A DNA stretch of 64,000 bases from GWE2-42-39 sp942493345 (GTDB taxonomy: Bacteria; Bacteroidota; Bacteroidia; Bacteroidales; Prolixibacteraceae): contig OW818695.1 in the NCBI GenBank assembly GCA_942493345.1, forward strand, positions 1,364,001-1,428,000, read 5' to 3'. How positions within the stretch are numbered: position 1 is the stretch's first letter; each line of letters starts with the position of its first letter. Below are positions 57,125-64,000 of this stretch, in pieces. The notes under the pieces were generated by a model, which made no database searches, had not been told where the DNA came from, and saw only the letters and a list, made by a program, of their open reading frames with translations. The translations under genes were made by a program, and so were the position numbers.

Positions 57125-60100
57125 TTATTCTATTTTTAATCCTGAATAACCCAGATCCATAAGATATTGACAAAGCTGGCGGTTACGTTCATTCAGATCG
57201 TCTTCCCAGATCAGCAGATCGGGTAGAGAAACGGCAAAATAATCGATTTTCACTTCATCGTTAATGTGTTTTTTACCGAAATTAACGAGCATATCGAAAC
57301 GCCTGGTTGCTTCGTCTTCCTGTCCCAATTTCCGCAGCGCCAATCCCTGGTAAAAGATGGTATCTGGTTGCTGATCGTTATAAAACATCGCTGATGAAAC
57401 CTGTTTCAACCCCATTGAAGCCTGCTGCCAGAAGTCCCGTGCCCGGTCCGTTTTGCCCAATCCGTCACAGGCTACTCCCAGCCAGTACAATAATTCGTTT
57501 TCCTGTGCTCCGTATAATTTCCCTTCTCCCAGATTTTCAGGATAAACCTGAGCTTTTCCTAATAAATCAATCGCCTTTTCAAATTCTTTTTCCTGAATCG
57601 CTTTTTTTGCCATTTCTTTCAGGCTGGAAACATACTGTCCGGTCACTTTTCCTTCGCCGCCTTCCCACGGATGAAATTTGCGCGACATAATCAGTTCGTA
57701 TGCTTTTTCGTAATTACCAAGTTGATTGTATAATGTTGCCTGCTCTAAGTAGAGATCGTCCCTGTCATCAACCAATTTCGGATATTTTTGCAACAATGCC
57801 AACCGGTTCTCGGTATCATGCCCCAACCTTTTGTAAAGCTGATCAAGTTCCATCAACACGCGGGCATCCGACTGATCCAGTTCAAATGCTTTTTCCAGTT
57901 CGGCCAATGCCTGTTTCTGATCATTCTTTTTATTGAAATAGGCCAACGCCAGGTTTCGGTGAGTTGTAGGAAACTGATCGTTGATTTTGACTGACTTTTC
58001 CCAGCATTCGATAGCCTCTTCATAATTTTTAAAAGCATACCAGAAATTTCCCAGGTAATATAAGGCTTTGAAATCGGAAGGATTGGCCTGAACCGCCCAT
58101 TCGAGTGCAATAACAGCTTCGGGTTGGTTCGGAAAACAAAAGTCAGGACAAGCGGTTGCTGCCGATTTTAGGGTTGCGCGAGCCTCAGCAATCCGTCCCG
58201 ATTTATTTTCGAACCATGCTTTGTAATACCACGCCATCGGGTAAACATTGTTATTTCCTTGTTCTGAAATTCCCAAACCCATTAGTTGGATAGCTTCTTC
58301 GTACAAACCGGCATATGCATAATCCAGTGCAAATTCGATGTAGTTGTGAATATTGCCGCGAATTATCGATTTAAATTCTTCACCCCTGACAGGGTTTTGA
58401 ACCCTGTCAGGGCTCAGTAGATATTTTTCAAACAAAACACCAAAGTTGAATGAATCCAAAGCCAGTGATTCTTCAATCAACTTTCCGGCTTCGGCGATTT
58501 TTCCCAGTTTACGGAGAATAGCCACTTTCAGATGCCGGGTTTTGTGATTGTGCCAATTCCTCACCAGCGAACGATCGATTACTTCCAGTGCTTCTTCCAA
58601 CCGGCTATTTATTGTTTCCAGACGGGCAAGCTGGAAATAGCCGTTTTCCATCCAGGCCGCATTCCACACCGATTTATAAAAGGCGTCGTAGGCTTCTTCA
58701 TTTTTATCCTGAAAATGCAAACACAGTCCCAAATTATAAAAAGGTTCGCCGTCAATCGGATTGGGATTTCGTTCAGTCAACGTTTTTATTGCTTCCCGAA
58801 AATAATTCTCCGCTTTGGCAAATTGCCCGCGGCGCAGATACCACAATCCCAGCGCATTATTGCAACGACTGTCTTTCGGGTCGCGCGCCAAGGCCTCTTC
58901 GTAATATGGACGAGGATCGTATGTTGCATGACGATATTGTTCCAGATGAAGCCCGGTCAGGTACAGTTGTTCGTTGCTTTCTGTTTCCTTCGGAAGTTTA
59001 GCTGCTTTGGCTGGTTCCGGAATTTCTTTTTCAGTATCCGGTTCGGGTTGCCAGGCTACCAGAATATAGTTTTCAGCCGTTTGTACTTCAATTTTTAGCT
59101 GTTTCTGATCAGCCCCATACGGCAGTTCTATCACTTTTTCATACGATGTGGCCGGATGGAAATCGAACGAATCTTCTAAAAGAATTTCCTTTCCATATTT
59201 CAGAATAACTTTTGAGTTGGCATAAACGCCTGTCGTATATGCCTTGACAATAGCTTTACCATCTTCAAATTCAAGGTTTACCATTGCTTCTTTGGTGGCA
59301 TTTTTCACCACGCCCAAATCGCGATACGGCATAAAATACTGGCTGAATGTTTTTTCTTCGCCCGGCATCATCCACGAAAAATCGGGTTGGTTATCGGTGT
59401 AAACGCCGCACATCAGCTCAATATACGGTCCATCTTCATCGGTCAGATTGCGGTCCCATGCCTGTCCAAAATCGCTGTGTCCCCAGGTCCATTGTTTTTT
59501 CCCGGGCGACACATGATGATTGGCCACGTGCAGCAATCCGCCCCGGCTGTCGTTTTCGTAGCCGCCTACAAAATTATATTTTGAAGTGATTGCCATATAG
59601 GAAGTCGGAACGGGAATATTTTTGTACCGCGAAATATCTGTTCCGGGCGAATAATCGACCTTGTAATAAGTTCCTCTGGCAATCGGAAATGCAGACACAT
59701 CACGCTTGCCATGATCGAAAACGGCATTTACATCGGGTGGAAAAACCGACTGGTATTCGTCGTTCACCTTCACCGCCGGGTTGGCCCACCACAAAAAGGT
59801 TTGCGGAAAATTGGTCCGGTTGTACAATTTTACTTTTATTTCCAGATAAGCCTTGTCGGGATGCAATGTAAAACCAGCCATTCCGCGGGTGCGAAACATG
59901 CGCTCCACTTCGCTGCACCAAACTGTCACACTGCCATCAGGGTTTTCTTCAATCCGGTGGTCAACCGGTTCATACGTCGATGGACGGTGGTGCTGCGGCC
60001 AGTTAAATTCCAGTCCTCCGGAAATCCAGGGACCGGTCAATCCGACCAACGCCGATTTTATCACCTGATTGTAATAGATAAAATGACGTTGCTTCATTTT

Positions 60101-60352
60101 ATCATACGCCATTTGAACCCGGCCACCCAATTCGGGCAGGATCATGATTTTCAGGTACTGGTTTTCAAGAAAAACAGCATTCCATTCCGTATCTTCTTTT
60201 TCATCCAAAATCTTTTCAATTACCGGATGCGGATAAACCACACCACTGCTACCCTGATAAACCCGTTTTTCAAGGAACATGGGATTTTTCTCAGGTTTCC
60301 CTATTCCATAAGTCGGAATGGTCACTTTTTCGTACCAGGCTTTTACTGTCAT
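57125..60352 (-). CDS. DUF5107 and TPR domain protein
   Basis: A 1075-residue protein without a signal peptide. Residues about 1-360 form a DUF5107 domain with a mutarotase-like supersandwich (LPELGGRVQMAYDKMKQRHF, WISGGLEFNWPQHHRPSTYE, WGHSDFGQAWDRNL). From about 480 to the end runs a long TPR solenoid (ALGLWYLRRGQFAKAENYF, YLGNFWYAFKNYEEAIECW). Probably cytoplasmic; the DUF5107 part may handle a sugar. It lies 35 bases upstream of the PL8 gene and 89 bases downstream of the GH27 gene. A 29-base palindrome sits inside the frame at 58384-58412. Confidence 0.9.
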   Translation of the reverse strand: MTVKAWYEKVTIPTYGIGKPEKNPMFLEKRVYQGSSGVVYPHPVIEKILDEKEDTEWNAVFLENQYLKIMILPELGGRVQMAYDKMKQRHFIYYNQVIKSALVGLTGPWISGGLEFNWPQHHRPSTYEPVDHRIEENPDGSVTVWCSEVERMFRTRGMAGFTLHPDKAYLEIKVKLYNRTNFPQTFLWWANPAVKVNDEYQSVFPPDVNAVFDHGKRDVSAFPIARGTYYKVDYSPGTDISRYKNIPVPTSYMAITSKYNFVGGYENDSRGGLLHVANHHVSPGKKQWTWGHSDFGQAWDRNLTDEDGPYIELMCGVYTDNQPDFSWMMPGEEKTFSQYFMPYRDLGVVKNATKEAMVNLEFEDGKAIVKAYTTGVYANSKVILKYGKEILLEDSFDFHPATSYEKVIELPYGADQKQLKIEVQTAENYILVAWQPEPDTEKEIPEPAKAAKLPKETESNEQLYLTGLHLEQYRHATYDPRPYYEEALARDPKDSRCNNALGLWYLRRGQFAKAENYFREAIKTLTERNPNPIDGEPFYNLGLCLHFQDKNEEAYDAFYKSVWNAAWMENGYFQLARLETINSRLEEALEVIDRSLVRNWHNHKTRHLKVAILRKLGKIAEAGKLIEESLALDSFNFGVLFEKYLLSPDRVQNPVRGEEFKSIIRGNIHNYIEFALDYAYAGLYEEAIQLMGLGISEQGNNNVYPMAWYYKAWFENKSGRIAEARATLKSAATACPDFCFPNQPEAVIALEWAVQANPSDFKALYYLGNFWYAFKNYEEAIECWEKSVKINDQFPTTHRNLALAYFNKKNDQKQALAELEKAFELDQSDARVLMELDQLYKRLGHDTENRLALLQKYPKLVDDRDDLYLEQATLYNQLGNYEKAYELIMSRKFHPWEGGEGKVTGQYVSSLKEMAKKAIQEKEFEKAIDLLGKAQVYPENLGEGKLYGAQENELLYWLGVACDGLGKTDRARDFWQQASMGLKQVSSAMFYNDQQPDTIFYQGLALRKLGQEDEATRRFDMLVNFGKKHINDEVKIDYFAVSLPDLLIWEDDLNERNRQLCQYLMDLGYSGLKIE
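58384..58412. repeat. Palindromic REP-like element inside the DUF5107-TPR gene
   Basis: ccctgacagggtt and aaccctgtcaggg are exact reverse complements around ttg. It is read in frame, encoding DRVQNPVRG between two TPR helices near residue 650. Confidence 0.8.
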
Positions 60353-60441
60353 TTTTTAAAAAATATTCATTAAACTTCTATTCCGCCTCAGCAGAACGCT
60401 AAAACATAAAAATTGAAACCTTCGCTCTATTAAAGAATTTG

Positions 60442-61983
60442 CTACTTGCTTATTTTTACCATAATAACTCCTTGTGGTGGAACTTGTGTGCTAAATTTTT
60501 CTTTAAAAGTGCCCAACTCTTTTTGTCGCCAGAGGTCGCGTACAGTCTGTTTTCCTGACAATTGCAATTCAGCCCAGTCAACGGTCATTTCCACAGCATT
60601 TTTTCCCCGGTTAAATAATCCGACCGCTTTCGATCCGTCATGCAGGTTTTTAACCATGAGAAAACGTTCATCGGTTTGTTTAATTACCAATCCACATTCG
60701 CCCAAAGGATCCTGGTTCACGTCAATAACTTCCGGGTTACACAATACATTTAGGGTAAATTCATCCAATCTCGTCATATCCCCACTGTAAAATAGAGGAG
60801 ATGCCATGAGGCTCCATAACGACATGTAGGCGTATTGCATGGATGCCGACATAGGAACTTGTTCTGGAATGCCATATCCTTTTGCTTTGCCAATCCAACC
60901 AATCTGAATATAATCCGGATCGTTCCACGCTCCGGGTTTTGAATATTCGCGTTGTTCACTGTTTTTCAGCGCCACATCGAAAATACGATCAAGTTCGAAT
61001 CCCAGATCCCCTGCTGTACGCCAGCAATGACCACCCACTTCAGCGCCCCATTTCCAAACATCGCCTCGTCCGTACTGACAAAGGTTGAAAACTACGTCGC
61101 GATCAAGCGACTTGAGTATTGAACCCATGAGCCTGTATGGTTGCTGATGAGCTTCCAAACTCTTATCATCTCCTTGAATCTTCCCATATGAACACAAGTC
61201 GTACTTCAAAAAATCGAAACCCCAGCCAGCATACTGACGAGCATCCTGTTCTTCGTGTTGATAAGAACCAACAAAATTTCCTCCACAGGTTAATGGTCCG
61301 GGAGAACTATAGATTCCAGCTTTCAACCCTTTTGCATGAATATAATCGGTAAGATCTTTCATGTCAGGAAAATAACGGTTCGGAAGCATATTCCCTTTTT
61401 CATCTCTTAGCGGTGCAACACGCGTAGAATCATTATTCTTTATAGAATTATTCCAGCAAGCATCAATGTTTACATATTGATACCCAACATCAGCCATTCC
61501 ACTTTTTATCATTACATCGGCAGCTTCGCGCATCATTTCATCTGTGATCCTGTTGTAATGGGCATACCAATGGTTCCAACCCATAGGCGGGGTAAGTGCA
61601 AGTTTGTCTCCTGACACAATCTTTAATTTTCTCTTGTCGTTACCTTTCGAATTGACTGCCCGGATTTGAATATCGTATTCTCCTTTTTCAGGGCTTTTAC
61701 CAATGATAATACCTGTTGAAGAATCCAATTTCAAGCCGGAAGGCAAACCTTTCACGGAAAAACGAACCGGACGGTCTCCCTGACACGGAATGCGGTAAAG
61801 AAAAGGGTTTCCGGGACGACAACCATACACAAGCGGCCCGTTGATACGAGGTTCAGGTTTCGGTCGCGGTGTCAGGATTTCATCTGCTGCTTCCTTTTTT
61901 TCGAAACCTTCCCGCCCTGAAGTTGCAATAGTAAAAGTAATCAGCAAAACTGCTGTAATAAATGCACCCGATATTTTTTTCAT
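60442..61983 (-). CDS. GH27 alpha-galactosidase-like enzyme, second copy
   Basis: A 513-residue secreted enzyme (signal peptide MKKISGAFITAVLLITFT). An Ig-like domain (about 45-123, with FSVKGLPSGLKLDSSTGIII) precedes the GH27 barrel (LALTPPMGWNHWYAHYNR). The nucleophile is Asp262 in FLKYDLCSYG and the acid/base Asp355 in GAWNDPDY. It is related along its length to the plus-strand GH27, which has an extra N-terminal domain. Substitutions near the active site (WNHW versus WNSW) suggest a different specificity. Lies between the sulfatase gene (111-base gap) and the DUF5107 gene. Confidence 0.93.
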   Translation of the reverse strand: MKKISGAFITAVLLITFTIATSGREGFEKKEAADEILTPRPKPEPRINGPLVYGCRPGNPFLYRIPCQGDRPVRFSVKGLPSGLKLDSSTGIIIGKSPEKGEYDIQIRAVNSKGNDKRKLKIVSGDKLALTPPMGWNHWYAHYNRITDEMMREAADVMIKSGMADVGYQYVNIDACWNNSIKNNDSTRVAPLRDEKGNMLPNRYFPDMKDLTDYIHAKGLKAGIYSSPGPLTCGGNFVGSYQHEEQDARQYAGWGFDFLKYDLCSYGKIQGDDKSLEAHQQPYRLMGSILKSLDRDVVFNLCQYGRGDVWKWGAEVGGHCWRTAGDLGFELDRIFDVALKNSEQREYSKPGAWNDPDYIQIGWIGKAKGYGIPEQVPMSASMQYAYMSLWSLMASPLFYSGDMTRLDEFTLNVLCNPEVIDVNQDPLGECGLVIKQTDERFLMVKNLHDGSKAVGLFNRGKNAVEMTVDWAELQLSGKQTVRDLWRQKELGTFKEKFSTQVPPQGVIMVKISK

Positions 61984-62094
61984 CTGTTTGTAATTTTTTT
62001 TTTGCTCATATTCAATTATTTTAAAAATATAACGCCAAGAAAGTTAAAATTTCATTTTAATACGATTAAAAAATAATACTGAATATTCTCCAAA

Positions 62095-63600
62095 TTATTT
62101 CCGTACCCCGGAACAATTTTTAATTTCAGTCAATCGAGAATGAAGTTTTTTTGCAATGTCAGGATATTTTCCAGCCAAATTCATTTTTTCCGAAATGTCT
62201 TCTTTCAGGTTGTACAATTCCTCTTCTTTACCACCAGGCAGACTTTCTTTCGGTATATATTTCCATTTACCTGAACGGATTGCAACCCTTCCAGAATTAT
62301 CCTGAATCACCAGTTCATTGTGTTTGGTTTTCTTTGCCTTTTCCATCAACACCTTTAGGGCGTCCCGACTATCTGGCGCTTGTCCTTCCGGCAGGTCAAA
62401 ATTTAACATACGTGCAAACGAGGCAAACAGATCAATAAATTCAACAGGAGCCTCTGAAACAAAGGGTTCTACTTCAGCAGGCCACCTTACAATAAATGGT
62501 GTGCGGGTACCACCTTCATACAGTGTACCTTTATCTCCCCGAAGGTTCCCGGTAACAATATGACCATTTAAATTTTTCTTACCACCATCAGCATATCCCG
62601 CTTCCACTTTTGGGCCATTGTCACTGAGAAAAACGATCAATGTATTTTTATCAATATTTAACTCTTTTAATGTTCTTAACACTTCACCTACAGACCAATC
62701 AAGTTCCTGAATAACATCCCCGTAAACGCCACATTCGCTACTTCCTCTAAATTTTGGTCCCGGAACTCTGGGCTCGTGAATGCTGTGAGTTGGAAAATAA
62801 AGAAAAAACGGTTTTCCCGAATTTTGACGAATGAAATTGACAGCCTTTTCGGTAAATACTTCGGCCATTGTTTCATCCTTCCAAAGAGCATTGACACCAC
62901 CGGTCATATAACCAATCCGCCCGATTCCGTTCACAATGGTATTGTTATGCCCGCTCAGACTTTTCAGGGTTAACAGCTCCGGGTTTTCAAGACCGGTTGG
63001 CCAGTTTCCTACTTTCTTTTTATAATTTATTTCAATGGGATCATCTTCATCCAATCGCACAACGTTCCCATTTTCAATATAAACACAAGGTACGCGGTCG
63101 TTGGTTGCCGCATATATAAATGAATAGTCGAATCCAACATCGTTTGACGAAGGCTTAATTAGTTTATTAAAATCGGGAGCCCCATCACCTAACCCCAGAT
63201 GCCATTTCCCCGTAATTCCAGTTGTATATCCGCATTTCTTCAACATCAGGGGCAGGGTAAGCCTATCTTTTGAAATAGTCATCGGAGCATCTCCGGGTAA
63301 AATCGCCACTTTCTTTCTCCAGGCATATTCGCCTGTCAACAGAGCATATCGAGAGGGCGAACAAACGGAAGCCGGAGCATACCCATTCGTGAACAAAACC
63401 CCTTCTGAAGCCAATTGATCGATATTTGGAGTTTTTAATTTAATTCCTCCATAACAAACAGGATCACTGTAACCAAGGTCATCAGAAAGAATCACAATAA
63501 TATTGGGTTTATGCGGACCGACATTTTGTGCATGCAGGTTCAACACCTGAGTAAAAAACGACAAACAGGCTATAATGCTCTTTAAAACAATATCTTTCAC
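62095..63600 (-). CDS. Family S1 sulfatase
   Basis: A 501-residue secreted sulfatase. The start is GTG at 63600, with no early ATG, 12 bases after the upstream stop. A signal peptide ends near NLHAQ. Metal ligands Asp40-Asp41 lie in VILSDDLGYSD, and the formylglycine Cys80 in CSPSRYALLTG fits the C-x-P-S-R motif, which needs maturation by an anSME enzyme not seen here. GKWHLG (131-136) and Asp327-Asn328 in FLSDNGP complete the site. It removes sulfate esters from the target glycan. Confidence 0.95.
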   Translation of the reverse strand: MKDIVLKSIIACLSFFTQVLNLHAQNVGPHKPNIIVILSDDLGYSDPVCYGGIKLKTPNIDQLASEGVLFTNGYAPASVCSPSRYALLTGEYAWRKKVAILPGDAPMTISKDRLTLPLMLKKCGYTTGITGKWHLGLGDGAPDFNKLIKPSSNDVGFDYSFIYAATNDRVPCVYIENGNVVRLDEDDPIEINYKKKVGNWPTGLENPELLTLKSLSGHNNTIVNGIGRIGYMTGGVNALWKDETMAEVFTEKAVNFIRQNSGKPFFLYFPTHSIHEPRVPGPKFRGSSECGVYGDVIQELDWSVGEVLRTLKELNIDKNTLIVFLSDNGPKVEAGYADGGKKNLNGHIVTGNLRGDKGTLYEGGTRTPFIVRWPAEVEPFVSEAPVEFIDLFASFARMLNFDLPEGQAPDSRDALKVLMEKAKKTKHNELVIQDNSGRVAIRSGKWKYIPKESLPGGKEEELYNLKEDISEKMNLAGKYPDIAKKLHSRLTEIKNCSGVRK

Positions 63601-63612
63601 AGTACAAATTAT

Positions 63613-64000
63613 TTATTGTAATTTTTCGATACTTTCATTTTCAATAGTTACTGTCGGATTAAAATGTACACTGCCCATGTACTTTTTCAAGCTGAAGAGT
63701 AATTGCTGTGCTTCCGGGCGGTTTTTTGCATCAGTTAGCAAATCGATGCCCGAAATCAGTACTTTGCCTTTTCCGATTTTGGCTTCAAATAGCAGGGCCA
63801 GCGGACGGTTGGTAAACCAGTCGTCGATTACCCGTACAATGGGTTTTATTTCTGAAGGGAAACTGCTGATATTGATTGCCCCCGAATGGTTCATGGCATC
63901 CCACCATTGCCAGTTACTGTAATATTCGGTCGGGAAAGCAGCCAATGCCGGATGTTTCGGGTTACACAGAATGCCTAAAGTGTGTGGCGCTTGTCCGTGA
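63613..64000 (-). CDS. C-terminal fragment of a large secreted glycoside hydrolase (5' part outside window)
   Basis: The frame is open to the window edge on the minus strand and ends at TAA 63613. The visible part contains HTLGILCNPKHPAL, FPTEYYSNWQWWDAMNHSG, VRVIDDWFTNRPLALLFEAK and RPEAQQLLFSLKKYM. This pattern resembles the C-terminal accessory region of large GH2-type hydrolases of Bacteroidota; family is tentative. It is in frame with, and 12 bases upstream of, the sulfatase gene, so the two are coupled. Confidence 0.75.
   Translation of the reverse strand, partial: HGQAPHTLGILCNPKHPALAAFPTEYYSNWQWWDAMNHSGAINISSFPSEIKPIVRVIDDWFTNRPLALLFEAKIGKGKVLISGIDLLTDAKNRPEAQQLLFSLKKYMGSVHFNPTVTIENESIEKLQ

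Noticed and set aside
57090..57173. Longer start for the PL8 gene
   Set aside because: It would overlap the end of the DUF5107 gene and place 28 residues before a normal signal peptide.

Overview
The window looks like chromosomal DNA of a Bacteroidota bacterium. Supporting evidence is a SusC/SusD pair with FecI/FecR-type regulators, giant secreted proteins built from SprB, HYR, Calx-beta and PKD/Ig-like modules, and several TAnnTTTG (-7) promoter boxes with almost no Shine-Dalgarno sequences. The mix of a sulfatase, a PL8-type lyase and GH27 enzymes would suit an environmental or marine member such as Marinilabiliales/Prolixibacteraceae. That placement is inference.

Region 1 (1-20123, minus strand) is one block of three consecutive secreted surface proteins separated by about 30-60 bp. 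First comes a 4030-residue multidomain giant (8031-20123), then a small 237-residue protein (7261-7974), then a second giant (start 7221, open at the window edge, at least 2407 codons) made mostly of 21 copies of a 78-residue unit and 6 copies of an 88-residue unit. The plus-strand reading frames over this block are shadows. All three proteins appear to share a PKD-like plus about 110-residue module: at the C-terminus of the first, as the whole of the second, and at the N-terminus of the third.

Region 2 (20124-37510) is mostly housekeeping: an orphan LytTR response regulator, tsaB, a DUF3108 protein, efp, a tyrS/chain-length/O-antigen-ligase cluster, a small XRE regulator with a palindrome and a 42-bp tandem array upstream, cvpA, a GH3 acyl-adenylate synthetase, a deoxynucleoside kinase, a PfkB kinase, tRNA-Asn and a YafK-like L,D-transpeptidase. 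It also carries two copies of a roughly 130-bp MITE-like element and a decayed second copy of tRNA-Asn.

Region 3 (37639-64000) is a polysaccharide utilisation locus. The plus arm is ECF sigma factor, FecR anti-sigma factor, SusC with an STN domain, SusD, GH27, GH2 and GH3 hydrolases. The minus arm, in transcription order, is a large hydrolase fragment (open at the window end), sulfatase, GH27, DUF5107-TPR protein and PL8 lyase. Between the arms lie a Tat-type sugar isomerase-like protein and an unusual lipoprotein with a possible Cys-His-Asp triad. Together they suggest sensing, import and breakdown of a sulfated, galactose-containing, uronic-acid-containing glycan. The exact substrate cannot be read from sequence.
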